This document shows positions 25,063 to 36,500 of a stretch of 64,000 bases of DNA, one piece after another. Within the stretch, counting starts at the first letter, position 1. Every line of letters starts with the position of its first letter. Source of the DNA: Gnetum montanum (Eukaryota; Streptophyta; Gnetopsida; Gnetales; Gnetaceae); the NCBI GenBank assembly GCA_015680685.1, contig MNCI01014752.1, positions 354,295-418,294 of the forward strand. The letters are read 5' to 3'. Made by a program: the position numbers and the translations under genes. The notes beneath the pieces were generated by a model. It was not told the DNA's origin, made no database searches, and saw only the letters and a program-made list of their open reading frames with translations.

Positions 25063-27143
25063 TGTACCATCCGAAATCATCGACGTAAGACTAGAGGAAA
25101 ACGAACGCCTAAAGATATCTAGAGAGATATAGATGACCCTGCCTTCGCGTGAGGGCAAGATGGAAAAATGAAAGCAGAGTGCCTTGGATGGTTTGCACGT
25201 AGATCAACCAAGGACTTCCCCAAGCATACGCTAATGGCCCGCGCTGGGGTTATTGTCACGAAATGTAAAACAAAAGAATGTGATGTAACGAAACGTGCAA
25301 TATAGCATGTAAACGTAAATAGAATGTATGTGGAAACATGCAATGAAATGGAATAATGCAAACAATGAACCAGAATAGCAAAATGGAAGGAAAAAAATGA
25401 AACTGTATTGTATTAATTGACAAAATGTGCACCGGTCAAAATGTAGTTGTGATTCTGGATTGTAAGTCAGACGTTAAGCTCCGATGTGTGGTGTTTCCAG
25501 GCACTGGGGATCACGTGCGTCCGGGTTTAGGATTGCTGGTTTTCTTTTCCAAATTTTGCCAACCCCATTTATGTCAATGAATAGGGTATTTATACATTTT
25601 TCTAGGCTTGGGAGTAGGATTTGTGAATGAGGTCAATGGTTGTGAGATCCGTGAAAAATAGATCATGTGATAAGTGTACATGGGTAGACTATGTTCTAGA
25701 CCGGATGCAATGTACCTTACAACGTAAGTTGGCTTACACCCATGGAAGCAACGTAAGAGCTTGACAAGCTCATAGAATGTGAGGCTTACAATGAAAATTT
25801 ACAATGAATTCCAAGAGGGATTGACTCCAGCTCGCTTGAAAATTCATGGTCCTTTGAAAGGACTACTGCAGGATGTCAATTTGAGTGGTTCGGTGGTTGT
25901 TTGAGGCATCTCTGCTTCACCAGGGCTCCTAGCCTGAGTTAATTTGGTCCTGGCATGTCCTCAGCATGTGTTTGGAGTGCTTTTGTCTAGGTGTGAATAG
26001 TACTCACACTGATGAATAGTGCTCACGCTGGACTCACACTGGGCTCATGTTGCAGCGTGACCTGGGTGTGAGTTGAGTGTGAGCAAGCTAGAATGGTTTG
26101 TTTCACATAAAATTTTGATTTTTGAGACTTGTCTTTCAAGTGTAACTATTGCCTACCCTTTGGGGCAACCTGCATGCTAATTCTAAGCCTGTTTGTGCCC
26201 TGATCTGGGTCATTTTGGTAACTCACACTAGGCTCACGCTGTCAGCATGACCCCAGCGTGACCTGGGCATGACCAACTAGAAGTGACACATTTTGAGCTG
26301 AATTTTAACCTCTGATGCCTATTCTTTGAAGTACAACTACTATCTGCACTTCAAGGTGGCCTAGATGCTGAATTTGAATCTGTTCTCATGTTAATTTAAG
26401 CCACTTTTGATAGGTCACACTAGGCTCATGTTGTTAGCATGACCTTAGCGTGACCTCAGTGTGACCAAGCTAAAATGTCGTGTTTCATGCCCGAATTTTG
26501 ATTTTTTGGAGCTTGTGAACAAGTAGAACTGTTGCTTGTTCTTGGAGATTGAGTTGATGCTGAAAATTGTGCTTGGGACTACTTGATTTGACCTATTTTA
26601 TTTTGGTCACGCTGGGCTAACACTATCAGCGTGACCTCAGCGTGACCCCAGTGTGACCTGGGCATGAGTAAACAAATCATGTGATTTTGAGCTTAATTTT
26701 TGAGGTTCTAGAGGCTGGGAATTGCAATGAACATTAGTGAAGCTTAAGGGGAGTCCACGTGCTTGAATTCAGACTATTTGGACTTGGTTTCAAGGCTCTA
26801 AAAGTTGGTCAAGCTGTACTCACACTATACTCACACTGGCCAGTGTGACCTCAGCATGAGTAGCAATATTTATGTGATTCTGACTTGAAATCTTAGGTTC
26901 TAGATGCTGAAACATGGAGTAGTTATTAGTGGGCCCCGAGGGGGCCTTGCCCATTCAATTTAGGACCGTTTTGACCTGATTTGGAAGCTGTCAGTGTTGG
27001 TCACGTTAAGGGCAAGCTAGCTTGACAGCATGAGCAAGCTGGCTTGAGTTCCATGCCTTAGAAAATTTTATGCCTCTTGAATGCCGAAAGAGCTTGAGTT
27101 GTTCCTGTTTCAAAGTATTAAGCTGAAATTTTGTGGTGTTTCA
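25063..27143 (-). repeat. 3' LTR of beta
   Basis: 2,081 bp, the left LTR. On the plus strand it runs TGTACCATCC to GTGTTTCA. A TATA box (TATAAATA, minus strand) is at 25,587-25,594. Dispersed words of the type AGCGTGACC and GCTCACGCTGG fill 26,000-26,900. Confidence 0.9.
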
Positions 27144-27147
27144 TTGG

Positions 27148-27156
27148 TCCCTCTTT
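27148..27156 (-). promoter_or_regulatory. Polypurine tract of beta
   Basis: AAAGAGGGA on the minus strand, four bases before the 3' LTR start (TGAAACACC). This is the expected place for the plus-strand primer. Confidence 0.65.
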
Positions 27157-28317
27157 ATTGACGTCTAGAGGAATCTACCCCAGAGGCATCGACAGAGAAG
27201 TATAAAACACCATGAACAACCAAGTACCAAGCATTTTACGTCGGCCCCTGGCTGAATGTCATCACACCATGTTCAAAAGTACATTGGATTGAAGGGAATT
27301 TAGTTTAGGGAAAGAAGGTTGTAACTAATGGGATTAGGGATTGATCAAAGGATGTCATTTTTTTAAGTGCGGGAGAGGAATGCTCTCATGTGAACGAGCC
27401 AATTTTTGGTTCTTGTCAATAGCCAATATATAGCAGACTTGGAACCAAGGCATCGGAGATGTGTTCTTTAGAGAAACATGACCCTTATGTCATGTTTAAG
27501 GGAGCCTGTTGTAAACAGCCAAAGCCACACAATAATTTGCAACATGATCATTTGAGACACGAGTGTTTTTCCAAGACAACTACCTTCTCGCTTGGGGCTT
27601 GTATGAGAAGAGCCAATGGTCTTTAGTCTATGATGTCAACAGGGTCATGAAGAACTTTTCCATGTGTTTTTCTCTTTGACTCCTTTTTGTTCTTTTTCCT
27701 TCTTTTTTGTTTGTTTCTTCTTTTCTTTTATTTTTTTTCTTTTGTTTTATTTTTTTTTTGGTATTTTTGAAAGAGCTTGCTTTTTGTGTCATGCTCATGT
27801 TTGAGCACTGGCATTTTACATCATGCATTGTGTATTATGTTTTGCGTTGCGACTGCTGAGGGAATTACAGTGCAACAATGCATCTAGAGTTTTGGAATGA
27901 ATATTGGATCAAGGGACTGTAACTAAGTAGGGTAAGGAGAACATGATGAAGAATAAGAAATGCACCAGGAGTTGGAAATGTACTTATGAGTGGATTGATT
28001 AACCCAGTTGCGAGTGTCAGGAAGAATGTGATACCTTGTTGTCACAATGAAGTGCATATGTGCACGAACACTTCAAGCGTGTCATCCTGCAGACACAACT
28101 CCAAGGAGACAAGAAAACCACAAATGAATTAGTTAGCTAAAAATTTTAAACTTGAATGTGGCTGATGGAGTGGAGCCATCATGTGGAGTTTCAAGGCAAA
28201 CAAGATCTTGAACAACATTAGTTTCATTCAGTTCTATGTGACAAATTAGGCGGCAGGTTCTTGGTGAGCACATACAACCGATTATAGCAACATGTCTTTC
28301 CAAATGATGCTAGGTTG
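27157..28317 (-). other. 3' untranslated region of beta
   Basis: Between the repeat arrays and the polypurine tract, with a T-rich run at 27,660-27,770 (plus strand). I see no coding frame; the short Lys-rich minus frame there is low complexity. Confidence 0.5.
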
Positions 28318-28712
28318 TTGATGATGTCGCCACTTTATAGTCTTAGCAGACTGTATTGGATTAGTTTCATGTCATAATCTTTGGATGTCACCAATTTATC
28401 GTCGTAGCAGATGGTGTAGTGCTAGTTTATAATCGTAGTGGACTATGAAGAGGCAAGCCAGTTTATAGTCTTAGTGGACTCTGGTGGACAAGCGTGGCAA
28501 TTTAGTATCATACTAGATAGAGCTTTGTGGTGTCAGTTTACTGTCATGACACTAGGACGTTCTGTGGTGCTAGTTCTAAGTCATAGCTCCAAGAATGTTC
28601 TATGGTATCAGTTTTAGGTCATGATGCTAGGACCGTTCTGTGGTATCAGTTTTAGGTCATGATGCTAGGACTGTTCTGTGGTATCAGTTTTAGGTAATGA
28701 TGCCAAGACCGA
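28318..28712. repeat. Minisatellite array downstream of beta integrase
   Basis: Two adjoining sets. 28,318-28,500 has units like agtttatagtcttagtggact, spaced about 30-45 bases. 28,540-28,712 has units of about 38 bases containing gtatcagttttaggtcatga, nearly identical in the last three. Both share the core AGTTT-A-GTCAT with the arrays beside the antisense cassette. Confidence 0.75.
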
Positions 28713-28746
28713 TACGTACCTTAAGCTCATCAGACATAGAATGGTT

Positions 28747-29913
28747 TCAAGTACACATGATTTGTAGGGTTGGCAAACTCGTTTTTTTTATGTTGGTGAG
28801 TTTGAATGCCCTGTTATCATATTCCTTGAGGACTAAGTAAGGCCCTTCCCAATTAGCTGAGAATTTTTCTGAGTGTTTGCAGACTGCCTTGAGAACTAGG
28901 TCACCTTCCTTGATCGGCCGCTTATGTGGTTCGTGTTGATGATGTCGTCGTTCTCTCTGGTACCATTCGATTTGATTGAGCACTCGTACCCTTTCTTCCT
29001 CCACCGAGTCAAGGTCAATAATGCATAGCTCATTGTTCTAACCTTCATCAAGGAGGCTAGAGAGTGTTATCCGCAACAAGGGAACCTATAACTCTAAAGG
29101 TAACACAGGTTTAGAGCCGTATACAAGGCTATATGGTGTTTTACCTATGGACGTTCAATGCGTTGTTCAGTATGCCCATAATGCATAAATTAACTGCTCA
29201 TGCCATCGTCTCTTGCTTTGATTTATCATCTTCTTGAGCACCATGATGATCATTTTATTCATAGACTCTGCTTAACCATTGCTCTATGGGTAATATGGTG
29301 ATGAAAATGAGTGTTTAATACCTAGGCTTTCACAGAAGCTTTTAGTATCTGTACTGCTAAACTGTGGCCCGTTATCGGTGACTATGGTCATCAGGATACC
29401 AAAGTGGGTCACGATGTTTTCTAATATGAAATTGCAAACATGTTTAGACATGGTTTTCCTAAGGGGGATAGCTTCTACCCATTTTTTGAAATATTCTGTT
29501 GCAGTGATGATGAAGCTATGTCCTGCTAAAGATGATGGTGTTATCGGCCCAATGATGTCTAATCCACATTTTTGGAATGGCCATGTGATTTGTGCAGTAT
29601 GCAACTCATTAGGTGGTACATGTATTAAGTTACCGTGCCTTTTGCAAATGTTACATTTTTAGACCCTGGAGAAGAAATAGTACTCCATGTGTGGCTAGTA
29701 GTAACCCAAACGTCTAATTTTCGTTGCCATTACTTTGGGTGCTATATGCCCTTCACAAAGTCCTTCGTGAACCTGTTCCATGATTGTTTGGCTATTGATG
29801 CTACTGATGCATACTAACAGAATGCCTTCATAGGATTTGTGACACAAGGTGTCTCCTATTAATGCATATTGCCGAGAGCATTTTTGCACCATGTCTTTTT
29901 GAGCACTCGTCAA
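28747..29913 (-). pseudogene. Integrase of beta
   Basis: The minus strand shows the zinc finger (HEGLCEGHIAPKVMATKIR ... CNICKRHG), then the DDE core. GLDIIGPI carries the first Asp, VTDNGPQFSS the second, and YYPQSNG*AESMNK the Glu, with a stop just before AES. The C-terminal domain is open from 29,004 to 28,747 (RPIKEGDLVLKAV...NWEGPYLVLK). No chromodomain is visible. Key residues survive, but stops and shifts break the frame. Confidence 0.85.
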
Positions 29914-29973
29914 ATGTTGTGATGGTTCACCTCATAGAAGGTACTCTTTTATGTCATCAAACCATTCTATTTC

Positions 29974-30555
29974 TTATGTAGTGCTGACTGATGCTATGGG
30001 TATTTCATCAAGAGCGTTGGTTATAGGTTTTGTACAATTTGTTATGGAACTAGGCAATGCATGGAACATCTCAGGCGTCATGTTCAAGGCTAGTGTGGCA
30101 AATGCGTCGGCGATGGTATTTTCATTCTTAGGAATATGTTGCACATCTATGTTGATCAATTGTTTTAGAAAGTGTTTAGTTAGGTCATAGTATGGTTGTA
30201 AGTAAGAATCTTTGCATGCGTAGACCTCTGTGACTTGATTGATTACTAGCTGTGAGTCACCTCGAACTACAAGACATGTGATTCCTGAAGTTAGTGCTAC
30301 TATAAGACCTCTAAGAAGACCTTCGTACTCTGCCACATTGTTAGTACAGGGGAAGTTTAGTTGATGGGAAAAGGGACCAATTTCTCTAGAGGGATATGTT
30401 ATGACAGCTGTAGCACTTCCTCCTCGGGAGGTGGATGCTCCATCGAAGTACAAGATTGCATCGTAGTTATCGGGCACTATGTCTATTCTGTTAATATTCT
30501 CATTAGGGAATTTGGGGTTGATTGTTGCTTGATCTTGTGTCGGTGATGCAGTCAA
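29974..30555 (-). pseudogene. Second (archaeal-type) RNase H of beta
   Basis: Open for 193 codons. YFDGASTSRGGSATAVI carries the first acidic residue, NNVAEYEGLLRGLIVALTSG the Glu, VVRGDSQLVINQV the next Asp, and HIPKNENTIADAFATLA the last. This second RNase H is the accepted marker of the Tat lineage. It follows the ordinary RNase H relic at about 30,560-31,000, which ends KGQAIAN*L. Confidence 0.85.
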
Positions 30556-30559
30556 CTAA

Positions 30560-32202
30560 TTGGCTATTGCTTGACCCTTAGTGGAGGATTGAGCAACATA
30601 GCACAGATCAAACTCTGCAATCATCACCTTCCATCTAGTTATCCTACTTGATTCATAGATGTTGTTGGTGATAGCTCGAAGCACGTTGTCTTTGCAAATG
30701 ATACTGACTTGATTGCGGAAAAGGTAATGTCACCACTTTTTTAACAAAAAGACAAGGGAAAGACATAACCTTTCCATGTCTTTGTATCATTATTCATAGG
30801 TAACTAAGGCATGAGTTAAATAGTAAATGGGGATCTCGATTCCATCTTATCATTTTTGACAAAGCATAGATGCAATAGATGAATTGGATGTGGCAAGGTA
30901 GATGTAAAAAGGTTTAATGCTTTGTGCGGGATGAACTGTTGGCAGCTGAGCCAACTCCATTTTTATGTTTTCAAATGCTTCTTGACACTATTGAGTCCAT
31001 TGAAAATGGACATTCTTTCACAGTAAATGCTGCATGGGTTTCAACTTGTCCATCAATTTTGCGATAAAATGTCCAATGAATTGTAGTCTACCTTGCAAGC
31101 TGCATAATTCGGTAAGGGTCTTAGGTGGTTTCATGCTAGTTATTGCTTTAACCTTATCGGGGTCTACTCTTATCCCTATTTCCAAGACTACGAAGCCAAG
31201 CATTTTGCCTATTTTAACTCCAAAGACACATTTCTTTGGGTTAAGTCTAAGGTCATATTTGAGACAACGTTTGAGTACCAGGTCTAGGTCCTTTGTGTGT
31301 TGCTCAGTTGTTTTGGACTTGACTACGATGTTGTCCACATAATTTTTGAGCAAATTAAGCATATAATTGCTAAATATATATGTCATTGCTCATTGATATG
31401 TAGCACCTACGTTTTTGAGACTGAATGACATCATTGTATAATAGAATGTGCCCCAAGGTGTCATGAAGGTTGTCCTAAGTTGGTGTTCTGGGTTGATTCT
31501 GATTTGGTTGTATCCTGAGAATCCATCCATAAAGGATAACAATGCATGCCCAGTGGTTGAGTCAATGAGTTGATCGATACTAGGTAGTGGGAAGTCATCC
31601 TTTATAGTGGCTATGTTGAGGTCACAGAAGTCAATGCATATGCAAATGCTGCCATTCTTCTTGGGGACTACAACAATGTTGGATATTCAATCAGTATAGT
31701 CAATAGCTCAAAAGAAAATGGTTTGGTAGAGCTTCGTGATTTCGTTATGAACTGCCAACGCCACCTCAGGCTTAACCTTTCGTGCTTTTTGCTTTACTGG
31801 TCTAAGTTTTTCATTGAGGATGATGTTATGCTGGATGATGTGAGGGTCCAGTCCTGGCATATTGGTATATGACCAAGTGAATGTTTTGATGTTGATCTTA
31901 AGCACTTGTGTAATGTCATTGGCAAGTTGTGGATTTAGTAGAGTACTCAGTTTTAATGTTTTAACTTTTCTACTAGACATAGTGATGGGAACTTCAACGA
32001 GGGGATCTTCAGTGATGTTGTCGGCTTCTAAGTCCAAAGTTTTAGTCATACCCTTGGGGTAGTGTGATGTTTCTTGAGTGGATGCCATGAAATTAGCATA
32101 ATCCAATGAGTCTAGATCTAAGGATTCTAGATTAATCGCTCTTTTTATGGCCCCATGAGGTCCATTGATAGACAACGTTGAAAAGTGGTTCTTGCTGTCC
32201 AT
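30560..32202 (-). pseudogene. Reverse transcriptase and first RNase H of beta
   Basis: The frame starts with MDSKNHFSTLSINGPHGA and goes through PGLDPHIIQHNI. RT blocks follow: VVPKKNGSICICIDFCDLN, DDFPLPSIDQLIDSTTGHA, FMDGFSGYNQIRINPE, and WGTFYYTMMSFSLKNVGATY. The catalytic motif is YVDNIVVKS, so one Asp of YVDD is Asn. The block LNPKKCVFGVKIGKMLGFVV and the thumb follow, open at 31,386-31,018, then the first RNase H. Motif wording is typical of Tat elements. Confidence 0.85.
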
Positions 32203-33552
32203 CTGCTTGTTCCTGCCAATTTAAACCGGTAGCACCATGAGCCAGATTTTCTAGACGAACGAGTTGCTAAATGTAAACTAGCTTTGTGTAGTTTATGTTT
32301 TGATGAAATTGCGAAATGTAGGGGTAGTTTAATGTCATACCGAGACCGCACGGCAATTTTAGGCCTTACTGGGCCACTGGTATTCATTTTTTGTGTGAAC
32401 AATAATGTTGCGGGTTTTTATGGTTTCGTGAATTTTTGGTCTTTTTGTTTTGTTTTTTTTTAATGTTTAGGATAAATTAACTAGAGAACACAAGAATGAG
32501 AAATAAAGATGAAAAATAAAATAGAGAAAGCATAAAATAAAGTAGATACATTGGATAGAGAGTTTAAAAAGGGTAAGAAAAATAGAAGGGATTNGCAAGC
32601 ATAAAATAAAGTAGATACATTGGATAGAGAGTTTAAAAAGGGTAAGAAAAATAGAAGGGATTTAAAAGGTGCAAAACATGAGTTATTTTAGCAAGCGTTA
32701 GTGCATGAGTGGTGAGCATGACCAGAGAGTGCGACATCAGCATACAGTGTAGCGTGAGCTACAGGATTGGCAGTGTGAGCAACAGGAAGTGCAGGGTAGC
32801 GTGAGTTATAGGGAGTGCATAGCGTAGCGTAAGCATGGTATAAAGCATGAGTAGCGTGAGTGTGAGTAACAACGATGAAGGGGAAAGAGAAAACAAGCCA
32901 ATGCAAGGGGAAGAAGTAGGCTAGCTTATCATTTATGGAGGAGAGTGAACAACTGCTTCGACTCCTTCCTCAACCCAAAATTTCATCATGGATAAGGACT
33001 GTGTGCAGGTATGTTTTTCTTTCGCTCTTGTCCCATGGCATTCTATTGTAGTGCAAGCATAGCATGAACCATTAGGGTTGCCATTTTTGCTATGTTTCAT
33101 ACTAAAAATTTTGCTAGATTTTGGGGTTTGTATCATGGTTTTCTCATTGCTGGGAATTTTAGGCATCAGGGACGTTGCTAGGGTTTTGAGTTTCACCATT
33201 GTTTGTGGTTGCTGTGTGATGACCTGAGTATGGGTAGCGTAAGAATCGATTAGCAGTGTGAGGGTCAAACCCAGGGCATGCCCAACATGGGTAACCCAGG
33301 GCATGCCTCAACATGAGCAACCCAAGGCATGCCTAGCATGAGTGATGAGGGCATGAGTTGTATTGCAAGGCATGTGTGGGGGTTTTATGAGATCTAGACA
33401 GCGTGGTTAAGGGTTTTTTGCGATGTTATCGGGCACATGTGGAGTGGTAAGTTTGACATCGATGTTGATGAGATGTTGGGCATGACATGAGCTGTTGTGA
33501 AGGGAAGGTGCAGGGGAATGTAGGACATCCGGTGTTACCTACAACATGAGTG
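32203..33552. other. Left flank of the antisense cassette
   Basis: 32,203-32,402 is a frame-shifted upstream part of the RT polyprotein (minus). One repeat unit (gtagtttaatgtcatacc) sits at about 32,322-32,341. From 32,690 the sequence is packed with GCGTGAG and GCATGAG words like those in the beta LTR, running up to and past the TATA box of the passenger gene. No coding frame is convincing. Confidence 0.5.
32594..32594. other. Single-N assembly join
   Basis: A 66-base block at 32,528-32,593 recurs at 32,597-32,662 just after the N. It is most simply two overlapping contig ends left unmerged. Confidence 0.75.
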
Positions 33553-33560
33553 TATAAAAG
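33553..33560 (+). promoter_or_regulatory. TATA box of the antisense passenger gene
   Basis: TATAAAAG on the plus strand, placing a start of transcription near 33,585. It is oriented against beta and leads into the non-coding first exon. Confidence 0.55.
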
Positions 33561-33584
33561 CACATCAGGCTTAAGTTTCGGTGT

Positions 33585-36500
33585 TGTAAGATAAGCTCAT
33601 TATGAGGTAGTGGCAGGTGCAGGGTGTAGTGTGGACATGGATGTCTGGGAAGGATAGGGCGTGAGCGCCCAGAGAAAAATGATTTTTGTGCCTGGGTGTG
33701 AGCGCTGTAGGAAAATCATGATTTTTATGTCTGGGCATGACTTACCCAGGGAAGCTATGAGTTTTGTGTCTAGGCATGAGTTACCCAGGGAAACTGTGAT
33801 TTTGCCAATTTTTGGGAGTGCCTCAGGAAAATTGGGATTTTCATAGTGTGGGCAGCATGAGCTACTCTCCAGCATTAGCTGCATCTGCAGCATGAGTTGT
33901 ACCACTATGTGAGTTGTAGTGTGAGCTATGTTTGTGGGTTGCAACGTGAGCTACGTCATGAGTGAATTCCTCTATCACTTTTACTGCAACGTGCACTACA
34001 ACGTGAATTCCCTGGAATTGGCATGTGAGTAACTTATTTGCTCGGTGTTGCTGGTTATTTGTACTATTTTGTTTTTATTTTCTTGGGTTAAATAGTGAAT
34101 GTACGTGTTTTGCATTTTCACTTATTTATTGGTTTACCATGAAATGAATTTTTTAAATGTACCTCGACGAGTGTTAAATACACCAAATGAATGTTAGTGT
34201 TCTTGTCTCATGGGGTGGTTTTGTATGTGTGTTGAATGTTATTTACTTGTTAGGTTTACTTACTTATTTATTTTTATTTTTAGTTTATATATTTTATATG
34301 TTTTAAGTTACTTACTTGAGGTTTCTGGCTTTGTGCAGGGGATCTAAGCCTTTTCTCCTTGTGGTTGAACTTGTTGGTGTGCTATCTTTGTTTGGCCCTT
34401 TGGAACCGAACATGCCAAGTTATGACATGTGGATTGGGGTGCATGTAATATGGTTTCATCCGAATGTTAGTGCATTTTTATCATTTATTCTGCAGAATTT
34501 TAGCATTGTCATATGGTCTCATTTGACTGAGCAGCTAACTCGTGATATTGTTGAGACCATGTTGCCTGGTTCAACATGAGGCATGTTAGCTTTTGTTGTT
34601 GACATAGATGAGGAACCATATATGGTCGAGGGGGGTGCTCCCATAGGTCCTAGATCTACATGTCCTTTGACCCATGTGTGGGGATTGCCATCTTGCCGCC
34701 ATTACAATAGTAATAGCATACTTTTTCTAGCTTTCCGTGTCAATACACTATTCCAAAATATGCCTGAAATAGTATACAGAGTAGATAAGTATGCTCTTTT
34801 ATACTTGTATTAAATTTGGTTCCTTCAACTTTATATCATTGTTTACATATGAATACTTTTTCTTTTGCAGGCCCTATTTTGCTGAGCATGGATTGCATGT
34901 GGATGATAGTGGGCTTGCCTTAGCATGCACAGCCTTGGAGGTGTTCATGATGGGCCCCACTCTTCGTGCTACGGTGCTAGGCCAGACCAAGGATGCTACT
35001 GTTAATTATCCTAGGCCATTCTCTAGGGCCCTTGAACATTGTCAAGTTCGCAGCTGGCTACATGCAGATTGGTCTCCTGATGGGCCTGTTTTTCCTCAAA
35101 CGGTTGACCTTGCAGCAAGTGTGCTTACTCCATTTGCTAATGGTAATATGTTTGTGTTCCAGGCTTGGTTTCCATTTTTGTTACATCATTGCTTATTATA
35201 TTCTTAATTTTTCTCAATGTCTCCTATGTCTTTTCTACAACGGCCATTCCTCTTAATGAGGTTACTCTCATATCTGGGTGCACTGAGGCCACTCCCTTTA
35301 TGAAGTTTGGAGAGACAGAGGAGTCACAACGGTGGCCATACAAGAAGGCACCTAAATAAATCATGAGCTGTCTTACCAATGCAAGCTTGATGGACCTATT
35401 TACTACCTTGACTCCTAACGTTCTCATGACCGAAATGGTTTCCATCGTTGACTCTTTTAATGATGATGTCTCCTATTTTACTACACGAGTTCTGGGAGTT
35501 AAGGTGTCTTTCCACCTAACTGCTGAATTATTTTATGATCTTTTCGTTGTACCAGTGGATGGTGCTAAGGTGGTTGTGGATAGAGCAACTAGAGAAGGCC
35601 TTGTGATCAAGGAGCTTGAAGATGGGCTAGGTGTACCACGAGGTCTTAAGGGCTTCGCCATGCAAGTTGATACCCACTTGATGAAGGTAAATTTTCTGTA
35701 CTCGCTCTTTAGAGCACAAGCATTCCCTAAGTCTCTTTCCCAAGAAAGAAGTCTTGGGATTGAGTCTACATGTGCTATGCGCTCAATCTTGGAGATTGGT
35801 ATGCACTACAATTGGGTGCAGTTCCTTGTATTAGGTCTCTGTGGAGAGTTCATCAGGCTACGTTCCAATGTTGATGCTAAGTCATACTTTACCTTTACCT
35901 TTTTCGTGGGCTATCTCCATAGGTTTGCCAAGTTCTTAGTGGTCTATGGAGATAACCATTATGTGTTAAGGGATCGTTCACAGTTGTCTTGCTCTTGGAT
36001 CTATCATCTATTTAACACCACTAGATCCTAAGATCCACCTAAAGGCATTGAGGAATTAGTCTCTATCACCACAAGGGGTGCAACCAGTCATTCCCACCAC
36101 TTGCGTGATAGCTTGGGGTTGGAACTACCTAAACTGCACACAACTGTTAGGAGAGCTGAGCACTTGATTTAAGAGACTGTCAGGAAGGGCAAGGCAAAGG
36201 TGAAAAGGGTTGAGCATTTGAGAGAACCTGTTACAGAGGCAAGACTACCAAGGGCAAAGAAGATTCGATTCATCTTGCTAGGAGTGGGTAAGTATTCTTT
36301 TTTGCTTTAAGTTTTTTTATCACTTTTGAATTTATTTGCTTACTTAAATATGCATACCTATTATGTCATGCTAACTTTAGATTTATTGGTGTTAACAGAG
36401 AATACCCCCGAGAGGGAAAGGGAAGAATTATCTCCAATGGGTGAGCCTAAAATGGTTATCACTGGATGTGATGAAGAGGAGGAAATGAGAGAAGAAGCAG

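Noticed and set aside
25119-25361. An 80-codon minus-strand frame, also present at 42,660-42,902
   Set aside because: Conserved only because both lie in the paired LTRs of beta; no domain and no coding bias.
27628-27828. Lys-rich minus-strand frame as a nuclear protein
   Set aside because: Low-complexity A/T tract in the beta 3' region.
28318-28712. CRISPR-like spaced repeats
   Set aside because: Units vary, are adjacent and lie in a plant retrotransposon; a minisatellite explains them.
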